This document shows positions 49,929 to 59,037 of a stretch of 64,000 nucleotides of DNA, piece by piece. Positions within the stretch are counted from its first letter, which is position 1. Each line of letters opens with the position of its first letter. Both the position numbers and the translations under genes were made by a program. The notes beneath the pieces are model-generated. The model worked only from the letters and a program-made list of their open reading frames with translations, ran no database searches and was not told the DNA's origin. This stretch comes from Verrucomicrobiota bacterium (GTDB lineage Bacteria; Verrucomicrobiota; Kiritimatiellia; UBA8416; JABMPJ01), in assembly GCA_018648805.1 (NCBI GenBank), contig JABGQM010000002.1, forward strand, positions 143,409 through 207,408. The letters are read 5' to 3'.

Positions 49929-50130
49929 CTGCACTTAGGCAGACACAGTTCTTCCCATTTCAATATCCAACAGCCAACAAGGAACGCCCAATGTCCAAGT
50001 GAGCGTTGACAGCGAATGAAATGACCCCTGGACGGGACATTCGCCAATCGCACGCACTTGGGAGCTGGATATTCCTTGTTGGATATTGGGTGTTCAATTT
50101 CACAAGGGCCATCTTACCTAAGTGCTATTC
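49929..50130. repeat. Dispersed palindromic repeat, copy F
   Basis: It lies between infC and the end of thrS. Left arm TTTCAATATCCAACAGCCAA then CAAGGAACGCCCAATGTCC; right arm TTCCTTGTTGGATATTGGGT. Outer ends GCACTTAGGCAGA and, reversed, GCACTTAGGTAAG form a terminal inverted repeat. The centre AGTGAGCGTTGACAGCGAAT and ACATTCGCCAATCGCACGCA is shared with copies G and I, defining one subtype. Confidence 0.8.
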
Positions 50131-50134
50131 CTAT

Positions 50135-51856
50135 TTACTGCTGAGTGGTCTTACACTCTTCCGTAAGACGCGCAATCAGATCATCCAGCGGCACCGCGCC
50201 ACCATCACCCTCACGGCGGTGCCGCACGGCCACGGTGCCCTCTTCAAGCTCCTTGGGGCCGACAACCAGCATGTAGGGCACCTTCTCCTTCTGGGCCCGC
50301 CGGATCTTGGCGCCCATGCGCTCCGACTTCTCGTCGAGGGATACGCGGAAGTCCTCCGCACGCAGCCGGTCATGCACGCTTTGCGCGTAGGCCAACTCGT
50401 TCTCGGTCAACGGGATCACGCGCACCTGCTCGGGGGCCAGCCAGAGCGGGAAGGCGCCACCGTAGTGCTCGACCAGGATGCCGAAGAACCGTTCCAGGCT
50501 GCCCAGCAAGGCGCGGTGCACCATGTAGGGCCGGTGTTCCTGTCCATCATCACCCACATAATTCAGGTCGAACCGCTCGGGCAGGTTGAAATCGAACTGG
50601 ATCGTCGAGAGCTGCCACTCGCGCCCGATCGCATCCTTGATCTTGAGATCGATCTTGGGACCATAGAACGCGCCGCCGCCCTGGTCCGTCTCGTAGGCCA
50701 CCCCTTCGGCCTTTAAGGCCTCCTCGAGCGACTCGGTGGCTGCGCTCCAGTCGCGCTCCTCGCCCACCGCCTTGGCCGGGCGCGTGGCCAGGTAGGCCGA
50801 GACCTCATTGAAGCCGAAAGCCGCCAGAATGCGTAGCGCGAAGCGGACCGTGTAGGCCACCTCGTCGCGCATCTGCTCGGCCGTGCAGAAGATATGGGCA
50901 TCATCCTGCGTGAAGCCGCGCACACGCAAGAGGCCATGCAGCACCCCGCTCTTCTCGTAGCGATAGACCGTTCCCAGCTCCGCCATGCGCATCGGAAGCT
51001 CGCGGTACGAGCGCTTGTGGGTCTTGTAGATCTGGATGTGGAAGGGGCAGTTCATCGGCTTGACGTAGTAATCGCTGCCATCGACATCCATCGGCGCAAA
51101 CATGTTCTCGCCGTAGAATTCAAGATGCCCCGAACGCTCCCACAGCACGCTGCGTCCGACATGCGGGGTGTAGACCAGCTCGTAGCCGCCGCGGTAGTGC
51201 TCGCGCCGCCAGAAATCCTCGATGGCCGATCGGATGCGCGAGCCCTTGGCATGCCAATGGGTCAGGCCGGGACCGACATCCTCGCTCGTACTGAAGAGGT
51301 CCAGTTCCTTACCCAACTTGCGGTGGTCGCGCTTGGCGGCCTCCTCAATCTGCTTGAGGATACCGCGAATATGCTTGGGCGATTCGGCCGCAATGCCGTA
51401 GATACGCTGCAACATGGGGTTGGTCTCAAGGCCGTGAAAATAGGAACCCGCCACCGAGGTCAGCTTAAAGGCCCTGACGTTGGCAGTCGTCTCCACGTGC
51501 GGCCCGCGGCAGAGATCCATGAAGTCACCGCACTTATAGAAGGTAATCGTCTCACCCTCTGGAATCGCGGCCAAACGCTCCAGCTTGAACGTCTGTCCAC
51601 GCTCAGTCAGCCACGCCGTGGCCTCTTCGCGCGTCATCTCGAGCTGTTCAAAAGGGAGCTTCTCGGACACGATCTTCGCCATCTCGGCTTCGATCGCGGG
51701 AAAATCCTCTGGAGATAGGCGGGCGCTGAGGTCAAAGTCGTAATAGAAACCGTCGCTCGTGGCAGGCCCGATATCCAGCTTTACCCCGTCATACAAGCGG
51801 CACACGGCCGCAGCCATCACATGCGCCGCACTGTGGCGCATCATTTCAATGTCCAA
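50135..51856 (-). CDS. thrS: Threonyl-tRNA synthetase lacking the TGS domain
   Basis: A 573-residue ThrRS. It begins directly at the second (editing/SAD) domain with MRHSAAHVMAAAV, the HxxxH zinc ligands, instead of the roughly 60-residue TGS domain found in E. coli. The class II catalytic core has motif 1, the GFTQDDAHIFC segment, PMNCPFHIQIYK with the zinc Cys, and the DQGGGAFYGPKID segment; the C-terminal anticodon-binding domain is complete. The start is a TTG 7 nt after GGGGAGG (51864-51870). ATG at 51844 is the fallback but is 19 nt from that site. The rest of the gene is intact. Confidence 0.94.
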   Translation of the reverse strand: MDIEMMRHSAAHVMAAAVCRLYDGVKLDIGPATSDGFYYDFDLSARLSPEDFPAIEAEMAKIVSEKLPFEQLEMTREEATAWLTERGQTFKLERLAAIPEGETITFYKCGDFMDLCRGPHVETTANVRAFKLTSVAGSYFHGLETNPMLQRIYGIAAESPKHIRGILKQIEEAAKRDHRKLGKELDLFSTSEDVGPGLTHWHAKGSRIRSAIEDFWRREHYRGGYELVYTPHVGRSVLWERSGHLEFYGENMFAPMDVDGSDYYVKPMNCPFHIQIYKTHKRSYRELPMRMAELGTVYRYEKSGVLHGLLRVRGFTQDDAHIFCTAEQMRDEVAYTVRFALRILAAFGFNEVSAYLATRPAKAVGEERDWSAATESLEEALKAEGVAYETDQGGGAFYGPKIDLKIKDAIGREWQLSTIQFDFNLPERFDLNYVGDDGQEHRPYMVHRALLGSLERFFGILVEHYGGAFPLWLAPEQVRVIPLTENELAYAQSVHDRLRAEDFRVSLDEKSERMGAKIRRAQKEKVPYMLVVGPKELEEGTVAVRHRREGDGGAVPLDDLIARLTEECKTTQQ

Positions 51857-51934
51857 AATCCAACCTCCCCATTAGCCCATCTACGATCAAACGCAGCAGA
51901 GTGTATTCTACGCACTTCGTGCCGTCTAGCGTTG

Positions 51935-52110
51935 AATGACACTTAGATCCGTACAGTCTTGCTCACCTCAACATCCAACAGCCAACAAGGAACGCCCAAT
52001 ATCCAAGTGAGCGTTGACAGCGAATGGAATGCCATTGGACAGGACATTCGCCAGTCGCACGCACTTGGGAGCTGGATATTCCTTGTTGGATATTGGGTGT
52101 TCAACTCGGT
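51935..52110. repeat. Dispersed palindromic repeat, copy G
   Basis: Between thrS and the vWA gene. The left end GAATGACACTTAGATCC matches the outer end of copy I. Left arm CAACATCCAACAGCCAACAA then GGAACGCCCAATATCC; right arm GGATATTCCTTGTTGGATAT then TGGGTGTTCAA. The centre (AGTGAGCGTTGACAGCGAAT, CATTGGACAGGACATTCGCC) is almost identical to copies F and I. The right outer end is degraded. Confidence 0.8.
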
Positions 52111-52135
52111 TCACTGCTAACCAATAACGGCTCCC

Positions 52136-53896
52136 TCAAAACCGCCCGCGGTGCGGCACATCCACGTCGTACTCACGTGCGGTACTCCGGATCTCGCGCA
52201 GGATATCGGGATCCTGGCGGCGGGCGTACTGCCCGATCAGGTGATAGACCTTCTGTTTGGCCCATTCGTCACGCAGCGTCTTGTCGCCATCCCCCTCGCC
52301 CTCGGCCAGCGAGACGTCGAAGAGCATGTCGCACTTAACCGATTCGGATTCACCCACGGCCTGGAAGGTCACGCTCTTCTCGCCGCGCGGGTAGCGGCCA
52401 TACAGCACCAGCGGCCGGTCGAGGTAGAGATTGCTGGTTTGAACCGGGTAGACCTCGCAGGTGGCCCCCACGGGAAAGCGGAACCCCACGTCGGCCAGAA
52501 CCGGCCGGCTGATCTTCTCCATAGCATCGTGCATCGTGGCCGGAATATTCCAGCGTCCCTTGCCCAGTCCCATCACTTCACCGCGATTGCTGTAACTCAA
52601 GAGGTCGAGCAGGTACTGATCGGCCGTCTGTACAGTGCCCATGGTGTAGATCGAGAGCATCCCGTCGTTCATCTGGCTGAACTCACCGATGATATCCGAA
52701 CTGCCGGTCTTACCCGCCGTGGCCAGACCATCCGAGACCAGCAGCACCACGATCGGCCGCCCCGGTTCGCGTGCCAGGGCCAACAGGTCGCGCAATGAAC
52801 TCAAGATATCGGTATTGCCGCCTGAACGCATGTTCTTGATGAACGCGCGCGCCTTAGCGATGTTGGCCGGCACATTATCCACCAGGCTGCCAAAACAGCG
52901 GTCGGGCGTCTGACGGAAGCCGATGACATCAAAGCGGTCGGCCGGTCCGAGCAGATCCAGCGAAGCCTTCAGTCCCTCGCGACAGAAGAAGAGGCGCTGT
53001 TCAGCCATGCTGGCCGAGCAGTCCTGCATCAGGATAACATCCTTGGGCATCACCGGCAGCACATCCGTCCCCAAGCTCTCGATCTCAACCTTGAAATAAC
53101 CGAACTTCCGGTCACGCCGCGTCTCGTAGGTCGACGCCTTGGCGGCCAGCACACGCTCGATCGGCTTGAGCGGCGTAATCTCCGCAAGGGTCTCGTTGAA
53201 CAGATCGGACGACGCGTCCACGACGGGATCACTCGGCACGGCCGCGGGCTGTGGCACGTCAAGCACCGTCGCCGGGGTCGGCAGCACGATCGGCGCCGCC
53301 TCAGGGGCATGCGTCAGGGCCTGCTTGCCCGGACCGCTGCTCTGCAACGGCGGCGGCGCCGCCAGGGAGCGTTCCACCGGCAGGGCAATATCAGGGGCCG
53401 ACATCACACGGGAGAGCACCGGGATCGTGACACGATCGACCGGGGTCACGTCGATCCGCGAGACCGTCTTTTCAATCGCGATGATCTCCTGGCGTGGCTG
53501 CCACACGGTCGGCGGCTCGCCCGGCTCCGGTGCGGCCAGGTTGGGCGTCTCGCGCCCCACCCCGGCGGCAGGGGCCGCGGGTGGCGCCAGCAGCGAGGTC
53601 GGCACCGGCACCCCCAGCTTCGCGGCCGTATCGGCCATATCTTCAATTGTGGGTGCGTCGTCCTTAATGGGATCGACCGGCGACTCGGGTGCACGGGCCA
53701 CCTCGCCCATGTTGATCGGCCGCGCGCGGTCGGGCATCACGATACGGCTCAACATGCCGGGCAACGGAATGTTCAGCGTGAGCACCCCGATCAGCAGACC
53801 GGCATGCACCACCACCGACACGACGCACGCTACCGCCGCCGCAATCGTATGATGCGCCTGCGGGCCTGCGTAACTCCACTCTGATTCCGAAACCAT
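52136..53896 (-). CDS. Membrane-anchored von Willebrand factor A domain protein
   Basis: A 586-residue protein with one N-terminal membrane helix (about 18-42), a long Pro/Ala-rich, probably disordered periplasmic region (about 55-260) and a vWA domain (about 285-460) with an intact MIDAS motif DCSASM, a Thr in GGNTD and LLVSDGLAT. A C-terminal helical part follows. The N-terminal architecture resembles TonB-like or energy-coupled proteins, but no TonB C-terminal domain is present. vWA domains with MIDAS bind partner proteins through a divalent metal. No partner gene (such as a MoxR ATPase) is adjacent. An ACAGCCT-type short repeat (53899-53938) lies just upstream of the start. Confidence 0.8.
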   Translation of the reverse strand: MVSESEWSYAGPQAHHTIAAAVACVVSVVVHAGLLIGVLTLNIPLPGMLSRIVMPDRARPINMGEVARAPESPVDPIKDDAPTIEDMADTAAKLGVPVPTSLLAPPAAPAAGVGRETPNLAAPEPGEPPTVWQPRQEIIAIEKTVSRIDVTPVDRVTIPVLSRVMSAPDIALPVERSLAAPPPLQSSGPGKQALTHAPEAAPIVLPTPATVLDVPQPAAVPSDPVVDASSDLFNETLAEITPLKPIERVLAAKASTYETRRDRKFGYFKVEIESLGTDVLPVMPKDVILMQDCSASMAEQRLFFCREGLKASLDLLGPADRFDVIGFRQTPDRCFGSLVDNVPANIAKARAFIKNMRSGGNTDILSSLRDLLALAREPGRPIVVLLVSDGLATAGKTGSSDIIGEFSQMNDGMLSIYTMGTVQTADQYLLDLLSYSNRGEVMGLGKGRWNIPATMHDAMEKISRPVLADVGFRFPVGATCEVYPVQTSNLYLDRPLVLYGRYPRGEKSVTFQAVGESESVKCDMLFDVSLAEGEGDGDKTLRDEWAKQKVYHLIGQYARRQDPDILREIRSTAREYDVDVPHRGRF

Positions 53897-53939
53897 GTCA
53901 ACAGCCTAACACCTACAGCCTGAACAGCTACAGCCTAAA

Positions 53940-54164
53940 TAGACCCCATCCGAAAAGATATCTGAGCTCTGGGAGATTTCAATATCCAACAGCCAACACT
54001 CAAATCCAATTTCCAAGGGGGGATCCTTTTGCCGGACCTCACGCCACCTTCCGCCATTCCCGTGTGTATTGCGAGAAGTCTCCCATTTGGTCATTGGACA
54101 TTCCTTGTTGGCTGTTGGATATTCAGTTCCTTTCTGTGTCCAGACCCTTTTCGGATAAGGTCTA
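53940..54164. repeat. Dispersed palindromic repeat, copy H (clear terminal inverted repeats)
   Basis: The terminal inverted repeats TAGACCCCATCCGAAAAG (53940-53957) and, on the other strand, TAGACCTTATCCGAAAAG (54164-54147) match at 16 of 18 positions. Inside lie the arms TTTCAATATCCAACAGCCAA and GGACATTCCTTGTTGGCTGT. The centre matches copy B (CCAAGGGGGGATCC, CCCGTGTGTATTGC). The element ends 1 bp before the stop codon of the DUF1015 gene. Confidence 0.85.
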
Positions 54165-54165
54165 G

Positions 54166-55386
54166 CTAAAAAACATGCACCAGAAGGCCGGACAGCAGCT
54201 TCGGCTCGAACCAGGTGCTCTTGGGCGGCATGAGACGCTCGGCGTCCGACACATCGATCAGATCCTCGACCTCGACCGGGTGCATCGCAAAAGCCACCGC
54301 GGCGCGGCCGCTGTCCACCAGCCGTTCCAGCTCACCCATACCGCGAATACCCCCTACAAAGGCAATCCGCTCATCGCGCCGCGGATCGGCAATGCCGAGC
54401 AGCGGCTCAAGTACACGCTGCTGCAGGACGCTCACGTCGAGGCGGCCCACCTCGTCGGACCGGTCCACCACACCCTCGCGCCAGGTCAGGCTGTGCCACG
54501 CCCCCTCGATATAGAGTCCCACGTGGCCCCGCTGCGCCGGCACCGCGGGTGCCCCCGGCGTGAGGTGCCCCACTTCCGCCAACGCGTCAAGAAATGCCGC
54601 CGGCGTCTGGCCATGCAAATCCTGCACCACCCGGTTGTACGGCAGGATGCACATCTGGCTGGCCGGGAACAGCACCCCCAGGAACCAGTCGCTCTCGGCG
54701 CGATCATCCGCCACGGCGCCGTCCCGTCGCATCCGGGCCACCTCGGCCGCCGCCGCAGCGCGGTGATGCCCGTCCGCAATGTAGGCCGCCGGCACCGTGC
54801 CGAAAGCCGCTTTGAGGGCGGACGGATCGGGCGCGGTCCAGATCGTGTGGCGGTTGCCGTCGTCACGCGTCAGATTGATCAGCGGCTGGGTCTGGCGCGC
54901 CGCGTCCACCAGCGCGTCGACCGCATCGCAGTCGCGATAGGTCAGAAAGACCGGTCCGCTGTGTGCACTCAGGGCGTCGACCAGCTTGACCCGGTCGCGC
55001 AGCTTCTCCTCGCGCGTCTGCTCGTGGCGCTTGATCGTGCCGTCCTCGTAGTCAGACACCGCACAGCAGGTGATCACACCGCACTGGCTGTGCCCGCCCA
55101 TGGTCAATTCGTATACGTAGAGCTGGGGTCCCTCGTCCTGTACCAGCACCCCCGCTTCACGCATGCAGGCCAGGGCCCGCGCCGACTGCGCATAAACCGC
55201 GTCCGCATAGTGATCCGTCCCCGCATCCAAGTCGATCTCGGCACGCACCACGTGCAGAAAACTGTGCGGATTTCCCGACGCCAATGCATGCGCCTCCTCC
55301 GCATTCACCACGTCATACGGCACACTGGCCACCTGCGATGCCAACTCCGCCGTCGGCCGTACCCCTCGAAAAGCTCTTACTTTCAC
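54166..55386 (-). CDS. DUF1015 family protein
   Basis: A 406-residue protein of the widespread DUF1015 family, some members of which are ADP-dependent or free serine kinases (SerK-like). Hallmarks visible: FRGVRPTAELASQVASVPYDVVN at the N-terminus, RAEIDL and the central YIADGHHRAAAA motif (about 210-220). The GTG at 55386 follows GAGG at suitable distance; a longer frame runs into the heptamer repeat. Start assignment and family are good; the biochemical activity is not established for this protein. Confidence 0.85.
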   Translation of the reverse strand: MKVRAFRGVRPTAELASQVASVPYDVVNAEEAHALASGNPHSFLHVVRAEIDLDAGTDHYADAVYAQSARALACMREAGVLVQDEGPQLYVYELTMGGHSQCGVITCCAVSDYEDGTIKRHEQTREEKLRDRVKLVDALSAHSGPVFLTYRDCDAVDALVDAARQTQPLINLTRDDGNRHTIWTAPDPSALKAAFGTVPAAYIADGHHRAAAAAEVARMRRDGAVADDRAESDWFLGVLFPASQMCILPYNRVVQDLHGQTPAAFLDALAEVGHLTPGAPAVPAQRGHVGLYIEGAWHSLTWREGVVDRSDEVGRLDVSVLQQRVLEPLLGIADPRRDERIAFVGGIRGMGELERLVDSGRAAVAFAMHPVEVEDLIDVSDAERLMPPKSTWFEPKLLSGLLVHVF

Positions 55387-55398
55387 AAAATCCTCGCT

Positions 55399-55432
55399 CT
55401 CACTGCCCACTGCTCACTGCCCACTGCCCACT
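55399..55432. repeat. Heptamer tandem repeat (CTCACTG/CCCACTG) upstream of the DUF1015 gene
   Basis: About five units (CTCACTG, CCCACTG, CTCACTG, CCCACTG, CCCACTT) occupy the 59-bp spacer between the PAP2 stop and the DUF1015 start. The same unit and position (just upstream of a start codon) occur at 31602-31647. Confidence 0.8.
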
Positions 55433-55445
55433 TCCCCCCCGGCCC

Positions 55446-55922
55446 CTACATAGTCATCGTCATCGCCCTGACCGTGACAATCATGCCCACGAAGACCCCC
55501 ACGGTCGCCCCCATGAAGACCTCAAGGCGGGTGTGGCCCAGCAGCTCGGCCAGCTTGTGTTCCGAAAGATGATGCTCCTTGAAGAGCTCATCCACAATCT
55601 CGTTCAGCAGCGTTGCCTGCAGTCCTGCCGCGCGACGCACGGTCGAGGCGTCAAACATCGTGATCAAGGCGAACCCCAGAGACACCACAAACACAGGCGA
55701 TCCAAACCCCTCAATCAGCCCCACCGCAGTGGCCAGCCCCGAAACGCTCGCGCTGTGTGCGCTGGGCATCCCCCCCGTACTCACGAGGTAATGAAAATCG
55801 AACCGCTTCGTCTCGATAAACCCGCAGATCATCTTGGTACACTGCGCCACAGTCCATGCAAAAAAAGCCGACCAGAAGCAGGCCGAAAAGAACACATCAA
55901 CAAATACTGAATCCATAGACAT
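55446..55922 (-). CDS. Divergent PAP2 family membrane phosphatase
   Basis: A 158-residue integral membrane protein of the divergent PAP2 (DUF212) family related to vanadium haloperoxidase/acid phosphatases. It has four hydrophobic segments and the catalytic-type motif GGMPSAHSA (about 51-59), followed by FDASTVRRAAGLQA. Family members may dephosphorylate lipid-linked phosphates such as undecaprenyl diphosphate. It is followed by the DUF1015 gene. GGGAG precedes the ATG at 55922. Confidence 0.88.
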   Translation of the reverse strand: MSMDSVFVDVFFSACFWSAFFAWTVAQCTKMICGFIETKRFDFHYLVSTGGMPSAHSASVSGLATAVGLIEGFGSPVFVVSLGFALITMFDASTVRRAAGLQATLLNEIVDELFKEHHLSEHKLAELLGHTRLEVFMGATVGVFVGMIVTVRAMTMTM

Positions 55923-55952
55923 CACCAACTCCCAAACTCACACACTCCCTAG

Positions 55953-56168
55953 TAGGGAATGGCACTTAGATAAGCAGAGCTTATCTCATTTCAATATCCA
56001 ACAGCCAACAAGGAATATCCAATGTCCAAGTGAGCGTTTGCTGTGAATGGAGTGCCATTGGACAGGACATTCGCCAGTCGCACGCACTTGGGCGTTGGAT
56101 ATTCCTTGTTGGATATTGGGTGTTCAATTCTCACCAATGAACGCCTTATCTAAGCGCCATTCCTCCCT
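55953..56168. repeat. Dispersed palindromic repeat, copy I (terminal inverted repeats, overlaps a stop codon)
   Basis: The outer ends AATGGCACTTAGATAAG and, reversed, AATGGCGCTTAGATAAG form a terminal inverted repeat, with TAGGG outermost on both sides. The arms ATATCCAACAGCCAACAAGG and TTCCTTGTTGGATATTGGGT pair well. The centre belongs to the F/G subtype. The right end overlaps the TAG of the glycosylphosphotransferase gene, so the repeat supplies its stop codon. Confidence 0.85.
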
Positions 56169-57588
56169 AATACGCATTCTCACGCGCCATAAATGTCTTC
56201 ACCAAAATCTTGAAATCGAGTGCGAGCGACCAGTTTTCGAGGTAGTAGAGGTCATACTTTATCCGCTCTTCTATACTGGTGTTGCCGCGCAAGCCGTTGA
56301 TCTGAGCCCAGCCGGTAACGCCCGGCTTGGAGACATGCCGCCACATGTAGCGCCCGATATCCTCTTTGAATTTTTCGACGAAGTGGGGGCGCTCCGGACG
56401 CGGCCCCACGAGGCTCATATCCCCACACAAGACGTTCCAGAACTGGGGCAGCTCGTCCAGGTTGAGCCGACGCAGCACACCGCCGATACGCAACACACGC
56501 GGATCCTGCTCGGCCGTGAACACCGGCCCCGACTGCGCCTCGGCATCCAGACGCATGGTGCGTAGCTTGTAGATATGGAACGGCTTGCCCTTCTCGCCGC
56601 AGCGCTCCTGCGAATAGAACACCGCCCCCGGCGACTCACGCTTGATCAGTAGGGCCGCCACCGCGATCAGCGGGGCCGAGAGCAGCAGGCCGACACTGGC
56701 GCCCAGCAGATCTTCGCCGCGCTTGAGCACGCGTTTCCAGAAATGGTCCAGCGGCCACTGGCTGATCCCCAGCATGGGAATGTCATCCACCGACTGCATA
56801 TCCATGCTGCCGGTCAGGATGCGGAAAAGATCGGGCACCATGTTGAAGCGGATCATCTCGCGCTCACAGAAGAGGATGATATCGACGATACGCTGATGAC
56901 CGATGGTCGAGTTCGTCAGGATGATCTGGTCGACCTTCTCCTCGCTCAGCGCCACCGCCGCCAGCTCGTCGACCGTGCCGCCGATCAGATCCTGCGGCAG
57001 CCCTTCATCCGGCTCCGACAGATCCGTGCGCAGGAAGCCCACCACGCGTGAGCGCAGCTTGGGCTCATTCTCGAGCGATCGCTTGAGATGCGCCGCCACG
57101 GAATCGGTTCCCAGGATCAAGACCCGGTTGATCACGCTCGAGTGGCGGGCGTAATGCAACTCGAGCCGGAAACAGATGTAGCGCTCCAACACGACCAACA
57201 GGGCTACGGTCGGCAGCGAGATAAAAATGGCGAGCGTCGAATACTCCACGTAGTTCTTGGAAATAAAGGCCATCACCATGGCCGCCACAAGCCCGAGACC
57301 AGAGGCACGTGCGAGACGCGGAATCTTGTCCTCGAAACGGCCGATCTGTGGGCGCACATAGAGCCCCAGCGAGCGAAAGATGAGCAGGTAGGCCAGGGTG
57401 ACCAGCAGGATGCCGCCCGCATAATGGTGATAGATATGAGGATGGCGCCCCAACGGCACCGGCAGCCAGCCGCTGTCGAACCGAATCCAGGTCGCCAGGA
57501 AGAACCCCACCAGCATGGCCAGCGCATCCGCCGCCACCGCCACGAGGCTATCCTTCACATCCGATGTATCCCGCTTACGCATAAGCAT
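56167..57588 (-). CDS. Polyprenyl glycosylphosphotransferase (exopolysaccharide-initiating)
   Basis: A 473-residue inner-membrane enzyme that transfers a sugar-1-phosphate to undecaprenyl phosphate to start a glycan. It has four N-terminal membrane helices (about 14-135), a Rossmann-like CoA-binding domain (about 148-265, VLILGTDSVAAHLKRSL), a fifth membrane segment (about 290-312) and the catalytic domain with SPGAVFYSQERCGEKGKPF, KLRTMR, DELPQFWNV and GDMSLVGPRPERP. It is of the WcaJ/WbaP type; the sugar (glucose or galactose) cannot be told. Its function links to the Gmd/Rmd genes 54 kb away. The stop overlaps repeat copy I. Confidence 0.93.
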   Translation of the reverse strand: MLMRKRDTSDVKDSLVAVAADALAMLVGFFLATWIRFDSGWLPVPLGRHPHIYHHYAGGILLVTLAYLLIFRSLGLYVRPQIGRFEDKIPRLARASGLGLVAAMVMAFISKNYVEYSTLAIFISLPTVALLVVLERYICFRLELHYARHSSVINRVLILGTDSVAAHLKRSLENEPKLRSRVVGFLRTDLSEPDEGLPQDLIGGTVDELAAVALSEEKVDQIILTNSTIGHQRIVDIILFCEREMIRFNMVPDLFRILTGSMDMQSVDDIPMLGISQWPLDHFWKRVLKRGEDLLGASVGLLLSAPLIAVAALLIKRESPGAVFYSQERCGEKGKPFHIYKLRTMRLDAEAQSGPVFTAEQDPRVLRIGGVLRRLNLDELPQFWNVLCGDMSLVGPRPERPHFVEKFKEDIGRYMWRHVSKPGVTGWAQINGLRGNTSIEERIKYDLYYLENWSLALDFKILVKTFMARENAY

Positions 57589-57702
57589 CCGATACTACCC
57601 CGCCCCACCCGAGGATTCAACGCCATTCCACCGCACGAATTCCTACTTCCCCTTCCCCATGGCTTCCGTATACTACACCCCAACCGATCAAAGGAGCAGA
57701 CA

Positions 57703-58485
57703 ATGCGTAGTGCGTGTATACTGGCCGTGGTGTTGAGCGCGCAGCTGGCCGCCGCGGCCGAGCCGCCCCCCCCACTGATAGAGCGCCTCTTGGCACACAA
57801 CGAGAGCATCCGCACCGTGCAGTGCGATATCCGGCGCGAGGTCGAAATCAGCGACAGGGTCATGACTACGCTCAGCCGGGTCTGGTTCGCGCGCGGCGAC
57901 CGGCTCTGCGTTGAAACGGTCATACCAGTTCCGCGCCGTATTGTCGTCGACGGCAACGCGATTCACAAGTGGATTGAGGGCCAGCCCCAGGGCATCCGCC
58001 TCCCCATCGCCGAGGCACCGACGGCGGAGCTGCTGCAAGTGCGCCGCGTGCCGGCGACGGGCGAAGAGTACCTCTTGCGGCTGCGCGGCGTCGACGAGAC
58101 TGTGTTGCCACCCACCGAGGGCTTCCCGGTCCGGCGCGCCTACACCCCTGACACGCCGCATCCCTATACGGTCGTCGCCCTGGACAAAAAGGGCCGATTG
58201 GCCCGCATCGAGTTTTTTGACCCGGCCGACCACGGCCAGCGCCTCTCACGGGTCGATTTCAGGGGATGGAAAGAGGTGCTCCCGGGGCACTGGATCGCCT
58301 GCAGCCAGACCACCGAGACAGAGGCACGCGACGGCATTGCCACGTTTGAGACCCTGCGCGTGAGCGGACTCAAGGTCAACCAACCAATCGCTCCCGAGCC
58401 GTTTGATGCCGCCCGGCAAGCCCCCGCCATCGAATTCATTCCACCGGCTGAGATGCTCGAAAAACTGCAGCGCGATCCGAAGTAG
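57703..58485 (+). CDS. LolA-like outer-membrane lipoprotein-sorting family protein
   Basis: A 260-residue exported protein (signal peptide about 1-19, ends AAAAE) with the LolA/LolB-like half-barrel pattern: IERLLAHNESIRTVQCDIRREV, WFARGDRLCVE, IHKWIEG and a C-terminal LSRVDFRGWKEV...ETLRVSGLKVNQPI. In Gram-negatives such proteins carry lipoproteins or lipids across the periplasm, but many members of this superfamily have unknown ligands. AAGGAG at 57691 with good spacing decides the ATG at 57703; the frame upstream runs antisense through the glycosylphosphotransferase gene and is not used. Confidence 0.75.
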   Translation: MRSACILAVVLSAQLAAAAEPPPPLIERLLAHNESIRTVQCDIRREVEISDRVMTTLSRVWFARGDRLCVETVIPVPRRIVVDGNAIHKWIEGQPQGIRLPIAEAPTAELLQVRRVPATGEEYLLRLRGVDETVLPPTEGFPVRRAYTPDTPHPYTVVALDKKGRLARIEFFDPADHGQRLSRVDFRGWKEVLPGHWIACSQTTETEARDGIATFETLRVSGLKVNQPIAPEPFDAARQAPAIEFIPPAEMLEKLQRDPK

Positions 58486-58504
58486 AAAAGCAAAAAAACA
58501 ACAG

Positions 58505-58531
58505 TTGCAGACCGTCGTGGATCGTTATAGT
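58505..58531 (+). promoter_or_regulatory. Possible sigma-70 promoter upstream of the small secreted protein
   Basis: TTGCAG (58505) and TATAGT (58526-58531) with 15-bp spacing lie 35 bp before the ATG at 58566. The match is modest and the spacing short, so this is tentative. Confidence 0.3.
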
Positions 58532-58565
58532 GTGTGACCCAACAAAGCAAACAAAAGGAGGCCCC

Positions 58566-58937
58566 ATGAACAAGACGATGGTAACACTGATCGCAGCGGC
58601 ACTGCTTCTCGCGATAGCCACTCCCCACACCAGCACCGCACAAGCCGGTGGCGCCGAGGGATTCTTCACCGGTTGCTGCTTCGGCCTGCGTGTCGGCGCC
58701 GATTACAACGATATGGGCACCGGGGACCGCGAATTTATGCCGTGGTTTCTTGTGGGTGCCTGCCTGGGTCCGCGCGCCCAGCTCGACTACCGCGAAGGCA
58801 AAGATTTCCATTGGCGTGAAATCGGACGCGCCGTGCCGTATGTCGGTGGTGTGTTTATGATCTGGGACGGCATCGATATCGCCGGCGGTAAAGGCCGTGC
58901 CGATCTCCAGACCGCCTACGGCGAGAACTACTACTAA
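58566..58937 (+). CDS. Small secreted cysteine-containing protein, function unknown
   Basis: A 123-residue exported protein. Signal peptide about 1-26 (ends STAQA). The mature part contains FTGCCFGLRVGADYN, a mid-length hydrophobic patch (FMPWFLVGACLGPRAQ), and ends YGENYY with many Gly and aromatic residues. AAAGGAGG precedes the ATG. A perfect terminator follows at 58963-59000. It precedes the YidD-domain and lipoprotein genes and may belong to the same envelope process, but I recognise no family. Confidence 0.75.
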   Translation: MNKTMVTLIAAALLLAIATPHTSTAQAGGAEGFFTGCCFGLRVGADYNDMGTGDREFMPWFLVGACLGPRAQLDYREGKDFHWREIGRAVPYVGGVFMIWDGIDIAGGKGRADLQTAYGENYY

Positions 58938-58962
58938 GTTCACGTCAAAGGCTGCAACGAAG

Positions 58963-59000
58963 AGGATTCACCTTCCGGCGTGGAAGGTGAATCCTTTTTT
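58963..59000 (+). terminator. Strong rho-independent terminator
   Basis: A perfect 14-bp stem (AGGATTCACCTTCC/GGAAGGTGAATCCT, 5-nt loop) is followed by a T-run to 59000. It starts 26 bp after the small secreted protein gene. Confidence 0.95.
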
Positions 59001-59037
59001 CGTATGAAAGGGCGGCACCCCCCATGACAGGACCCTC

